This document shows positions 1 to 11,900 of a stretch of DNA of 64,000 bases, piece after piece (position 1 is the first letter of the stretch; the number at the start of each line of letters is the position of its first letter). This stretch comes from Metallyticus violacea (Eukaryota > Arthropoda > Insecta > Mantodea > Metallyticidae). Below the pieces are notes generated by a model. That model worked only from the letters and a program-made list of their open reading frames with translations. It did no database searches and was not told the origin of the DNA. A program made the translations under genes and the position numbers. The stretch covers positions 311,088,512 to 311,152,511 of the forward strand of contig CM060846.1 of assembly GCA_030762175.1 (NCBI GenBank), in the 5' to 3' direction.

Positions 1-54
1 CATCTATCTCTCTGGCACATTCAAATTTGTTGCTAATACCCATTTTTATATTTA

Positions 55-323
55 AATTGATTGATTTTGTTTATTTACAGACGCTCGTTAACATCTCCGT
101 TAAAGTCATCAGCGCCCCATTCAATTCACGGCGGAAAATAGCCGGTTAATTTTGCTCAGAGCCCCTTCTTTCAGGCTTGAATTTCCTTCTCGTGCCATAA
201 ATATACAACACGGAACCCACGGCTTTACTTCCCTTCCGAAGAAAGCCATACTTACGACTTTTACGCCCGAAAAAAGTCCATCGATATTGTCCGGGATTGA
301 ATCCACCATCTTGGATTCAGGGC
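55..323 (-). mobile_element. SINE-A copy, tRNA-derived, head decayed
   Basis: Reverse-oriented copy of the commonest short repeat here. The 3' tail comes first on this strand (TTGATTTTGTTTATTTAC), followed by the family body: GACGCTC, TCATCAGCGCCCCATTCAATTC, the CTTCCGAAG core and CGCCCGAAAAAA. The tRNA-like head is decayed and stops before the A box. It matches the body of the copies at 16.6, 22.1 and 50.8 kb. SINEs are transcribed by RNA polymerase III and moved by a partner LINE; this copy lacks a usable promoter and is presumably dead. Confidence 0.85.
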
Positions 324-569
324 CAAAATAATTCTTGAACATAGGTTTTTAACATTTTATAGATTATCGAACCAACCTTCGGGAATAAATGCTGTCATGC
401 CTTAAACAAACCATATTCCGAAGGCGCAATATTTGTACCGTATTCTGAATGAGGCAGCAGTTCTATTTGTTTTAATTCCTAGTGTTTTTTGAGGAATATT
501 GTCTTGTTACAGTATATTTTATTTTGTATTTATTAAAGTCGGGTAACATAGTTTTAAAACTTCATAAAC

Positions 570-1110
570 CGTCACAACTGAGCGTCAACTGTGCGACCGT
601 TGAAGTTAACTCGGAATATCACCAAACGCAAAGCGTCATCCTTTGCCCAAAACAATTTTGACGTACCACTGACTGAGGCTCTTTTCCATGGGATGCCCAT
701 AGCTTCCTCTTCTCAGAATTGCGGAACAATAGCGAATTTTCATCATCTGTCACAATGCATTTCCAGAATCAGTTGTCCAGGAGATTTTTAAATGTTTACA
801 AATAGAAACCTAAGCTTCAATAAGTTCATATGGATAAATTCTTCGACTTTGATGCCAAGCTGGTGCCGGTGCGTAACTACTGCTGTTTTCGAGACACCAA
901 AATATTCCTGATAATTCGCAAATACTGACAAGTTCAATCTTCGAGTACAGAGCGCAGAATTTCATTTTCTGTGGCTAAAGGTAGTCTTCGAGGCTATTAT
1001 CTCCATCATTGAATCGCCTGAACCAGTTCAATGCTGTTCTCATACTGACAACGTCCGCATCTTCTATTTGACATATTTCTTCACCTGCTGACGTTGCATT
1101 TGTCTCCAAA
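570..1110 (-). pseudogene. Mariner-like transposase relic (N-terminal and first catalytic part)
   Basis: Unannounced by any long reading frame, but pieced reading of the minus strand gives a mariner-type protein in order. An N-terminal helix-turn-helix region (NATSAG, then RTALNWFRRFNDGDNSLED) comes from about 1100 down to 990. After a heavily shifted stretch comes VTDDENSLLFRNSEKRKLW near 754-690, the counterpart of the family's T-CDEKW first-aspartate region, then QNCFGQRMTLCVW near 630. Stops and frameshifts interrupt it and no second or third catalytic region is visible, so it is a dead fragment of a DD34D-type element. Neither inverted terminal repeat was found. The order of motifs makes a chance match unlikely; the exact family is not resolved. 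Confidence 0.7.
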
Positions 1111-1367
1111 AGATGCTAAGAAAAAAAAAAAAAACGAACTTCTATTTTGTCGTCGCACATTTTTTTTGAGAGGTGAATCAAGAGTCCGTTTATACGCAGG
1201 AAATAATTTCTGGTCAACCTAAAATACGACTACATAAAAGTTAGTACAATAGTTCCGTACCGTATAAATACAATGGTGGCGCTATGATACTGAACTTAAC
1301 TTTTGTCATGCAATTACAAACTACTGCAATTTTCAAATGCACTATCTTTAACTTACAGCCATTTTTG

Positions 1368-1528
1368 TTGATTTGGTTTATTTATGGACGCTCTTTAACA
1401 GCTCAGGTCATCTGCGTTGAAATCAATTCTGGGCGTGAAATGGTCGACAAATTTTGCTCAGAGGCCTCTTCTATCAGGCCTGAGGTTGTTTTTCGTGCCG
1501 TAAATGTATGGCATGGGACCCACGGCAC
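1368..1528 (-). mobile_element. SINE-A fragment, 3' half only
   Basis: Reverse-oriented tail and 3' half of SINE-A, from TTGATTTGGTTTATTTATGG through the AGGCCTCTTCTATCAGGC block to GGGACCCACGGC. The tRNA-derived head is missing, as expected for 5' truncation or deletion. Confidence 0.8.
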
Positions 1529-4500
1529 TTAACGGTCTTAGGTGGTATGTTTCTAAGCAATATTTTAGAGAGCTGATACTAAAACAAAGTATTTTAACAC
1601 AAAACACTCGAACCGGAAACTGCATTTTGTAACACTCAGCTATAAATTATTTATAACACTACTGTGTTGCTAGTTATTTGAACGTTCCTAACGATGATTT
1701 CCTTAACAAATCATAGTGCAATTAGTGATAATAAATAAAAACTATTCAAATGATATCTAAGATTTGTTTGCACAAGTAATCATGTATGTAGGCACTTTGG
1801 AACTATGCTTGAAGAAAGTCAATAACAGCTGATTCCATCATTGCGTAATACCAAGTGCAAACTATAGATTCTTACAACGCTAGAAAAAATACTTTTAAAA
1901 CACAATATGGTAGCATAAATCATGTAAATGTATCAGTAAAGAAAAGTACAATTTAATTTGTAATTTTACTTCATCATAACACATATTAAATACAATAATT
2001 ACCGAAATATTTTTATTAGTAGCGTCCAGAGATTAAGGCATTGTTTCTGCCATTGTGTCCTAGTGGGAAATGCGCCAGCTAGTTCTTTGAAACAAGGGCA
2101 TTTCGAAATGAATGGAATACCGTTTGTTTATAATTACTAATTTATTTAGAAATATTAAGAACTGTTTAAAAGTAGTGCATGATACTTGTGTTAAAAGTGG
2201 ATTTCTTTTGTGAATGGGATACTTTCCGAAGAACTCTTTAGGCAAACATTCTATTCCAAAATAAAGTGCAACTTTCAACACTTGTAACTAAATAGCCATT
2301 TTCCAAATAATTAATATACTATGCTTCATATCATTAAAATAATATTCATCGACTCTGGTGATTACCCTCTCTAATATAAGAATACATTTAGTCTTGCGAT
2401 CGGCTAGTAAGATAAAACTGTATTTTGTTTAAAACTTACATAGCCTAATATATTGCATTTAGTAGAAGATGCCTATTCTGGATTCCTAATATTCCCGCAA
2501 GTACTAGTTGTGTTACTGAACAGATTTCATAGTATGGGAAAAAATAAGATTACATAAAAATCGCTGTACAATGTTCCAAAAGGCAATTAATTAATTTTAT
2601 TTTATAACTATATATAAAGGAAGATAAAAGTTCTAAATATTAAAACCCATAAACTGCTTTTTGATAATATATATTTTTTATATAATACAGCTGTATGTGA
2701 CCTGCAGAAACAAATGAATATTTTCTTTTATGTCTATAAGCTATGTAAGTTTTGATTAAGGGAATAACATTTTAAAAATGACTCGGTGTGTTTTAAGCTA
2801 TTACAAGAGTATAGAGGTAAGTCGGAAAGGCATGTAGTAGAAAGCGGCAGAACTGAAGCATTGCTTGTAGCATTTACACGTCAGTAATATGAAAAATGAC
2901 TGAAAAAGAGCATAGAAGCTGTTTCTCTACTGAAAGTAATAAATTTGCTCATGAAAACGTCCAACAAGAAAGTTAAAAAACCTACTACATCTGAAGATGT
3001 TTCTTTTATAAAGCATTAATTGTAATAAAATTGCAGCCCAGCATTTATAATGACATGAAAATTTAGATGCTTGAGGTTCAGGCCAAATACCCTGACAATG
3101 TGAAAAACAACATAAATGAAATCTGTACTTTGCTAATGGATTATAAGCTTAAAATGTGCGTCAGACAATGCCTGACTGTCAAACGCTTTTACTTCATACA
3201 AATGAATATTTAATACAAGAAGTAACACTAAAAATCGTTGAGCAGTAGTATATTTGAAGGTATATTTTTAATTCGTTACTTCTGTTGTATTCTTTCTGTT
3301 TCTGCCTTTCTTTCAATTTTTTTTCTTTTTATTTTGCCACATACACTAAGTACACTTGATTAATAGTTGTGTTAATAATGTGCGATATTAAAGAAAATAT
3401 AGTAAATGTAAATTCTTACACATTTATGTTCTTTAAAATTACTAGTTTTCATAGTATCGTTGCTAAGAGCATGTTCTGAATTAACTTTCAAAACAGTACT
3501 GATATTTAACCAGAAATACAGATGGATCAATAGTCAAGGGAGGCTCCTTTAGAAGGTTGACGGCTTATTCTACCCCTTAAGTTTTCAACGTTTAATGTCC
3601 TATAAATATTGCTTGATGCGTTCTTATGCATAAAATCCTGCAGGAAACTTCTATTAGACCAAGTCTCAGTAAGTCTATGGAGTATTTTTGATCGGGGAAG
3701 GGTAAAAGGAATCGGTAGGAGAATCCTCTTGCCCATAAGTCATTTTGTTCATGCACCACCTGAAACGTCATTTTAGTCATGTGCTTTTCCAGGGAAGTTT
3801 CGAGCTTTAAATACATTGATTGTTTGTTGCTTTACAAACTTATATATAATATTTTAACATACTATGACATTAACTAAACAGTATATTAAATGAAAATACA
3901 GTCACATATAATAAATATGGGGAAACTTGCAGTCATATCAATATTACATTTATAGTAATAATGATTTCATGTAGGCAGTCTCTAGCAGCAACAATCAGTT
4001 CTTTCTTCAGTGGTCAGCTCATGCTGAAGTTTGGTATGAATTCGGGAAGTAGTGGTTTTATTGCATTTTGTGTCATTTGAATGTAAAGAAGATAAACATT
4101 ATACAAAGCTTCCATTCTAAGCTTTTTTTCCTACCGTGCGGTTCACTTCAAACCTTCCGGTGTTCTAGCGGGCCGTACGGCGTTCGTTTACCGGGGAGAA
4201 CCGACGGCTCCCTAACGAGAAATGGCAGGTTTCAATTGGACCGTGCTGCATGAGACCGTTGGAAGAAAAAATATATATAAAAATATGGGTACACCAACTC
4301 CAAGTATCAATTTCAGCCACACTGAGATTTCAAAATATAAAAAACTATAAAGGGAGAAATGCTACCTAATAAACATGCAGGTATCAGTTTAGCTATAAAG
4401 ATTTTAATTCATTATTCTCATTTTAATGGCTTTTGAACGACACGTGGAGATGGAACAGACCAAAAGCCTTAACTCTGGCTATTTTGTATAAACTTTCAGA

Positions 4501-5950
4501 ATTACTTTCTTCCTAGAAATTATGCAATTCTTGGTAAAGTTATTAATGCATTCTGCTTTACTGGGATAAAAATAAATAACGTTTTTAGTATTATAAGTAA
4601 TGCTTGTATTAAAATTGTGAAATGTCTTAGGAGTAGGCTGGGACGAAACATAACCAAACAAAAATGTTTTAAAAAAATTGTTTTCAATTATTTTTTAAAC
4701 ATATTTTTCTTTTGCTTGCACTATATAGAGGCACGTGGAGCTGCTGATATAAACAATGTAAATTTATATTTATGGTAAAAAGATCAGACAGATAGCTATT
4801 GTACGAAAGCACATGGAGATAAATTTTGAATAGCACTGTACTAGCTCCATTTATTAGAGCAAGTGGGGAAGGTAGGCAAGTCTATAGAATCCGGTGCTGC
4901 CCCCCGTCGCGAGCCGAAATGGTTCTGCTCACCCATAGCACCACGTGAGTCTCCTCTCATTTCATGCTTATCAAATGAGAAATAGCGCCTCATGCCAATT
5001 ATTAACCTGTTGATAAGATGATCACGGATGGAACGCAGAATAACTAGTATAGAAGTGATTTAGAATCTATCCTCGGGCACAATACCAACACACAATGCAC
5101 TCCCAGCTACCACCTCTACACTTTGATTTTCTATTCCTTATTACAATTGCTCTGCAACCTGTTACGCTTCTTGAACAATGCTCGGTAATAATGCTGATTA
5201 TAATTTCGAGTGCTGCGTGAGAATCTGACACATTAACGTTGGGAGCAGAACAATCGCCGTCATTATAGCCAAGAATGCACACAACCTCCTAGCATGCCTA
5301 GGATATCAGCTGTTTCATTAAAATATCCATAAAAGATTTGCTTTAGATCTACGGATAAAGGATTAGAAATGAATCAAACTTCTGTAATACCATCAACAAT
5401 TTTTATTTCTTGACGGTTCTTGGATTGTACTAAAATTAAGTATTGCTTCAAATAAACTGCTATTATGTCTTTATGTGTGGAATAGGTAATAATTAAAGGA
5501 TATATTGATAATCTTTGTAATATAGGTGCTAGTGTTGAGCAAAAGTAGGCAATAAAATCGCTCTATAATTTTATAAATTTTTTATGAAGTGTACCAGTGT
5601 TAAAAGGAACAAACTCTTACGAGACATTAAGATAGTAAGTGAAATAAAATTCTAGTGAAAATATTCAACTATTCAAAGCATATAAGAACACAGAATTAAT
5701 CGTCTGACAAAATTATTTTAAAATAATTAAAAATAGATATTTTGGGAAAGTATATCAGTGAAAGTAGCGTTACTATTAGACAGGTCAGCAATATTAATAC
5801 TTTTGTTTACTGGAATTATAAACGGTCTTTATTGTTGGTCAAATTTGTTAATAAAATGGTACTGGTCACAATATTACCATAATAACAATCACGCCATTAA
5901 AGTTTTTCAATTGCTAAAACTCTATTATGAACTGGATGTTATGTAATGAT
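1529..5950. other. Gene-free AT-rich DNA
   Basis: AT-rich sequence with only short, random-looking reading frames. A small GC-rich patch at about 4130-4260 and another at 4880-5300 stand out in composition, but I recognise no protein, RNA or repeat in either. Two overlapping minus-strand frames at 3527-3816 were translated and match nothing I know. Confidence 0.5.
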
Positions 5951-6012
5951 AATACTAAAGAAACAATTTAGTATTACTGAAAATGATGGTGAATCAATTA
6001 TTCACCATCATT
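5951..6012. repeat. Two adjacent perfect hairpins
   Basis: First hairpin: AATACTAAA (5951-5959), 7-base loop, TTTAGTATT (5967-5975), a perfect 9-bp stem. Second: AATGATGGTGAAT (5982-5994), 5-base loop CAATT, ATTCACCATCATT (6000-6012), a perfect 13-bp stem. Both are exact inverted repeats separated by 6 bases. Function unknown. Confidence 0.85.
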
Positions 6013-8778
6013 GCAGAATACGCAATTACAGTATTAAAAATTATATCAAACAACAAATATATGTCAACAGTATAGTTTCTAAAATATGCTTAATATTTTT
6101 ACTGATTATTCTAAAAACGAAACTCTTCTATTACTTTTGATTCCTTAATATATTTTTGGTATTAATGACAAATCAGCCTTTTTACCTCGGAATAAATTTA
6201 CCTGCGGTAAATCCATTTTCGCTAACAACAACAACAATGAACAAACGGACTAAATAATCTCCATCGATATAATGTCATAAAAAATAAAAGAAGATACTGA
6301 TTTCAGAATAGCTCATTATAAAATATAATTTAATACTGCCTTTATTTTATTAATATTCTTTAATAATTCTGGTATATCAAAAACACATGGAACTCGAATT
6401 ATGATGTTATGACAGTAATTATTACATTCTAAAAATTAAGGAACGAGCGAAGCGGGTTTCTCAAACCTGTACTGCTGCAACAAAGTATAATAATACAAAA
6501 TAATATCACAATATACTATTCTAGACTGGTAAACAAGAAAAACCGAATCCCTAAAAAGTGTACACTGGTATCCGTAATGTGATATTCAAGCTCTTAAGAA
6601 GCATTACTAATTACATGTATTGGATATAGTCATAATTTTATCCGTTCACGCGTTGTTTTTGTCTCGCCGTATTTAACCTCTGCTTTCAAAAACTTATATA
6701 CAATCTTACCTTAAAGATAATGCGGGAATTATCATTTTCACTCGGGTAAACACACTTTATCCGTAAAATACACTCTGATTGACAGGATTAAAATCGGCCA
6801 CGGTAATATTTATGATTTGATTGTTAATGTTTACCTTTATATTCTAAAACCTTATTTGTGTTAATTTCGTGAGAGATTTTATTAGCGAACGTTCAAGATT
6901 TGCTCCAATTTCGTTTAGTTTTTCTTCATTATAACTAAATTTTCGCTATTATTTTATTTGCATTCAAGCAGTAGATTTAATTTTGTGCATAGTACTGTAC
7001 ATTGCAGTTTTGAAAGAAGGCAATTGATATTAAAGTTCTAAATTAATTTCACACGTACTAGAAGAGGAGATTCGTGTTTACGAAAATGCAATGCTAAAGA
7101 ATTATCCTTTTAACAATCCGCGCGAATGACTGTGAACTGCCATAAGTTTGACAGAGAACTTAGTTTAGAAAGGCATATTCTTGAGAATGAGACAATTGGG
7201 GGTAAGCGGGTTTGAAGTGCGGGCCCGTCGGTTGGGGTGAGTCTGCTTCTGTGGACAAGTTTTATAACAAAAGCATAGCGGAATTTATAATACTGAGCAA
7301 TGACAACATTCTTGCTTTTAGGTGTATTAGAAAAATGTTAGTATGTCCCTATAATTAAATATTCACAACAATTGATTCCAATCCAGCAGTTTCGGGAATA
7401 TATTAAAGCAAGGCAACGAAGCACCGAAGATTGTATTTCTTTTATTTATCGTTCTAGAAAATAAAACAACACAATTATTCTGACGTAATTTCACGTGATT
7501 TCTGATATATAGCGTAAAGCTTTAGGAGTTCACAGAAAACGAAAAAGCAGCAGTGACATTTAAAGTCGTGTCGAAACACTCAGATTTTAGTACATAATGG
7601 GGAATAAATGAGAATATAAAAATGAATCTAAATTTATGACTCAGCAGTAAATAAGTAAACAATTAAGGCTCGAAATGGTGAGGTACGCTTACGTTCTAAT
7701 GAACCCAATGACCAGCTGGCACAACGAGTCTTGTTATGCTCGGACATTCGTGATTGGTGCAACTGCGTGTAAATTCCACGTGCACAATAATTGTATTGTA
7801 ATTCGTCGTGTTGGCAATGCGCTGGTAAGACAGGAAATCTGCAGGGCATACAAAGACAGAGGATGTTCTCAATATAAGGCCAACGAACTAGGAGCCTCCC
7901 GAATACTAGCACTTGCGTCACTGTAGTTCCATCTTTCTCTCTCAAATGGACCGCCTGCGGAGGAACAAGGGAGCCACTGGACTATAACAATGCATGCAAT
8001 CTCTTCTCGAAAATTTGATAATGAATGTGGAGAACTGCTCTTTTTTATATTCCTCCCTCATTTCTTTGCGAGTGTGAAAATGTTAAAGAGCATGGGGACA
8101 AGGAAAGTAATGTCCAGTGGATGCTGAGTTTTCATGAATCACTCCCCGCATGTGTTCTAGTGTGCCAGGGTCTCTTTTTTCTTTTTTATTCTTTGTCCTT
8201 TTATTTTTTAACTTCGCGAGCGAAGGAAACGTGACTTCATTGTCAACATGCACAAGTTTCCCGGGGTAACTGGGCGAGAATCTCTTGGCATCCCCCCACC
8301 AGTCGCTTTTGCATTTTGGTAGTTGTCATTTTTAAAACTGATTGAAGTAATTAATGAAAATCAAGACTTAAGCGCTGTGAGATGATTGGCATTGTACCAG
8401 TAGGGTGTCTTGGAATATGTGTAAAAATAAAATCTTTTACAAAAGGGACTCGAGCAGGTTTTTTATTTGCGCCCCATTCAATTCTCCGTCATGATTACAG
8501 TTAGTTCTATACTTAGTTTACCTTCAGTATGAAAAGTTACAGCTTTTAAGCATCTTCTGATTCGTCATCATTAATTTATTTCATTGAGCCCCTAAAGACC
8601 CGTGGCAGGCACCAAGGGACAATGCGCAGTTGAGAAACATAAACATTAATAAATATTTATTGTTTTTATACTTTTAATTTTTAACCTCACTCCCCGTGTA
8701 GAAAAAAAATGTGTCGGCCATTTTTATTCCGTTTTGTCCATCTACTGTAGTACTCCAACAGATAAATGTGGGCATAAT
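6013..8778. other. Gene-free DNA with a GC-richer island
   Basis: Mostly AT-rich. A more balanced island at about 7630-8240 carries overlapping frames on both strands (83 codons plus, 103 codons minus, 69 codons plus). Their translations show no domain, signal peptide or transposase motif that I recognise. I would not call a gene. Confidence 0.4.
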
Positions 8779-8975
8779 GCTCATCTTTAGGAAATACAGA
8801 TTCGAGTCGGCAAGCCTAACGTTATAATGAAGTTTATAATTCTATTCTCTACCGGAGTTAGAGATGAAGAGCTCTTGCTCATCTTTAGGAAACACAGATT
8901 CAAGTCAGCAATGCTCATGTCATAACGAATTTAAAGGTTTATAATTCTATCCTCTACCAGAGTTTAGAGAGCTGA
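8779..8975. repeat. Tandem duplication, two diverged 98-bp units
   Basis: Two direct copies start with GCTCATCTTTAGGAAAYACA at 8779 and 8877, a 98-bp offset. Both continue through GATTCRAGTCRGCAA, TTTATAATTCTATYCTCTACC and GAGTTTAGAGA-like sequence. The copies differ at many positions, so the duplication is old. Confidence 0.8.
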
Positions 8976-11900
8976 GACCAGTTTAAACATATCAAACCGT
9001 TTAGTATTAGAATACAAGGAGTTTACTGACTTCTTGTTCCCCGTTTAAGTGATGCACGTTGTACAAATCTCACATAATTCCTTTCAACCAGGGTTTAAGC
9101 TAAAAAATTAATTTGTCGTAAAAATGCACATTGAAAATTGGCGAAAATTGTGTCCAGCATTCCAAGTCATTACACAGAAAGAAAGTAAATTAGGTTTGCA
9201 GAAACAAAAATAACGTCATTTACGTCTTGCAATGGCATTACTTAATTTTCAATCCCTGTTACGCATACTTACACCACATTAGAATACGTCTGTTTTCATG
9301 AGCACTCCCAACATTGAAATAAGTTCTTTAAGATTTATTGCCATAGAGTGCTAACTCTTTTTACTGAGGGGTACTTTCTCATTTCAGTTTTTAAAAGATT
9401 CATACAACTAAATAATTGCTCATATCTACAGTAAGCAATGGAGTTGTTGCAATATACTTAATAAGTGAATCAATTAGAGGACAGTTTTCACCTAATTTGT
9501 TAACATACCTACAGGAATTGTACCAACTCTGAAATATATTACTGAACATCTATTCAAAAGCTTCTTGAGCATTAACCATTCATTTATATAGGTACAGATT
9601 CTTCACAACTAATTTGTTCGTACACATTTGTGATCTCATTTTCTCCATAAGCATCTTACTTTCTGAAATAAAGTATATTGAATAGGCTTACCTTAACCAA
9701 GCTCTCTAGTCTCTCACTTAAATTCAAACAATTTATATAAGAACTGTAGACTTCACAAATCTTCTATGCTACAACTAAGCCTATACTGTGTATCCAAGAA
9801 AATCAAACTTTATTTGTTAAAATTCTTTGGGGATTTTCTCTCGGAATTAGCTATAATTGCGTCAAGCTTTAAATTCAAAATTCTCCAGTGCTGACATACA
9901 CGATGTTAAGTAAATTTGAAAACATTCTGGGTCAAATTATCTTCTGAAAGGTTAAACAATTTATTTACAAGAAACATCACAATTTGCATAAATGAAATGA
10001 GTGATAGAAAGATTATTGCTTTTTTCTTCCTCAGCTAACTATTGGGCTATTGGGCTTTTATCTTTCTCCAACACAGACACCAAAATATGTCTAGTTAGCT
10101 TCCCCAAATGAAAGACACCTTATAGCAAACGTGGTAAATTAACTAAATTTTTCATTTCTTTTAATACCTTTACTGGTGCCAATGAGGACGGAGGAATTTA
10201 TTTGTGCTGTAAGGGAGGATTAGAGTTCTTCAAGGTATTGCATTATTAGTGTGTGTGAAGAGAGAAGAAACACATTTTTTTTCCCTTCTTAGGTCAAACG
10301 TGGTTGTCACATTATTATAAGTGGAGTGTAAAATGCTACAAATATGGCTGTGGCTTCAACATGGAAACTCTTTAACACTACCTCGTCGTGTTTCACCGCC
10401 CGGACGATCCTCTCTTTTGAAGGCGAAAAAGTAGTTCATGGGTACTAAATGGGCTTGGGGAAATTAACAGGCAAAGGAAGATGGTAATACGCTACACAAG
10501 CTCACTCTTTGGCGCTAGAGAAAAGCGATATGCACCTCTAACCAGTTTTCAAGCTACATCCATGACGTCGGAACAGTTTTACAAATATTGTAATAGCCGT
10601 TAATACTTTTCGGACACACCTGCATTAATGAATGTGGGAGAGATAATGTCACTGTCACAGTGCAGATACAGCTGCTTACGTCCAAAATTAATAGGTATAA
10701 AAACGTTAACAGTATTGCCGGAAAACCTGCTACTAGTAAAAGAGCTACTATGGAGCATGTTTTTGGACCAGAATTCATCCGCCCTGCATTTCCGGTATAA
10801 CAACTGGGTCAAAGAGGGAACTAAGTAGCCAAGTAGTTACTTAGGCAGTGTATAAGCAATTCAATGCTCCTCTAAAATATTTTCTCTGTTCAATAATTAT
10901 TGGATATAATTTCTACTTTATTTTCATCTTTGGAGCAATTGTGAATATTTTTCAGGAAATTTCTTAGCACACTTAAAGTTAAGCAGGCAATGTAGAAATA
11001 ATACATGTTCAAAATTTTACAAAAATGAGTGAATATCATGCATGTGTTGTATGAGTTGCCGTGTATAAACTGTGCGGAAAGGTCACATCCTAAATAAACT
11101 CTGTAGGGAGGCACACGGTTCAGAACATATAACACTGTGCCCAAAGGGTAGATAATTTAAACATGAATCGTTTTTGCTGACTTTATTTTGTTGAATCTGC
11201 TGAAAAGTTTCATATTATATACCTTGTATTTTTGGCAACAAATTTTTGAATTTTGACAATAACTTTCAAAGTTCATTGTTGCTTCTCAAAAATATAATAA
11301 CAATACTGTATAGCTTAGTTCATGGCAGTAAAATGTTTAGCTGTTAATGATATCATATGATGAATAAATTCCAATATAGCATTGTAAATCTGATCCAAAA
11401 CCGTGGAAAAGGAATCGTCTTAAGAAAACCAGAGTTAAAGATTAACTTTTTTTAATATTAAAGGACAAACATTCCTTAAAGGAAACCTAATGAGAATTGT
11501 AAATGCATATTGCGTTGCTTTGGTGTTTTAACAATTGTTTTCTAAAATGAAAGATTGTGGTTATGGTTTCAAAGTTCATTAAGCATACTTTCGCCTGATG
11601 ACACGACCAAGAAGTGGCACCGATCTTGAACACAGTTACAAGTTATCAATAGAGTGGAAGAAAACGGACACTGCTTAAACATCTATCTTCAGAGGGTGAC
11701 TTCTGGAAAGAAGTATACGTGGAAATTGAAAATGCTTATGGGGATGAAAATGAACCTCATTCTGTTTTTACACGTTATTAAGGGTTTGAGAGAACAAGGA
11801 GCCCAAGTTTTGTTTATTCGTTTCCTGCATCTGGAAATCTACTGCGCATAATGTTACATCTACTCCGAAATTTTTTTCTTAAATAAATCCCCATATTGAA

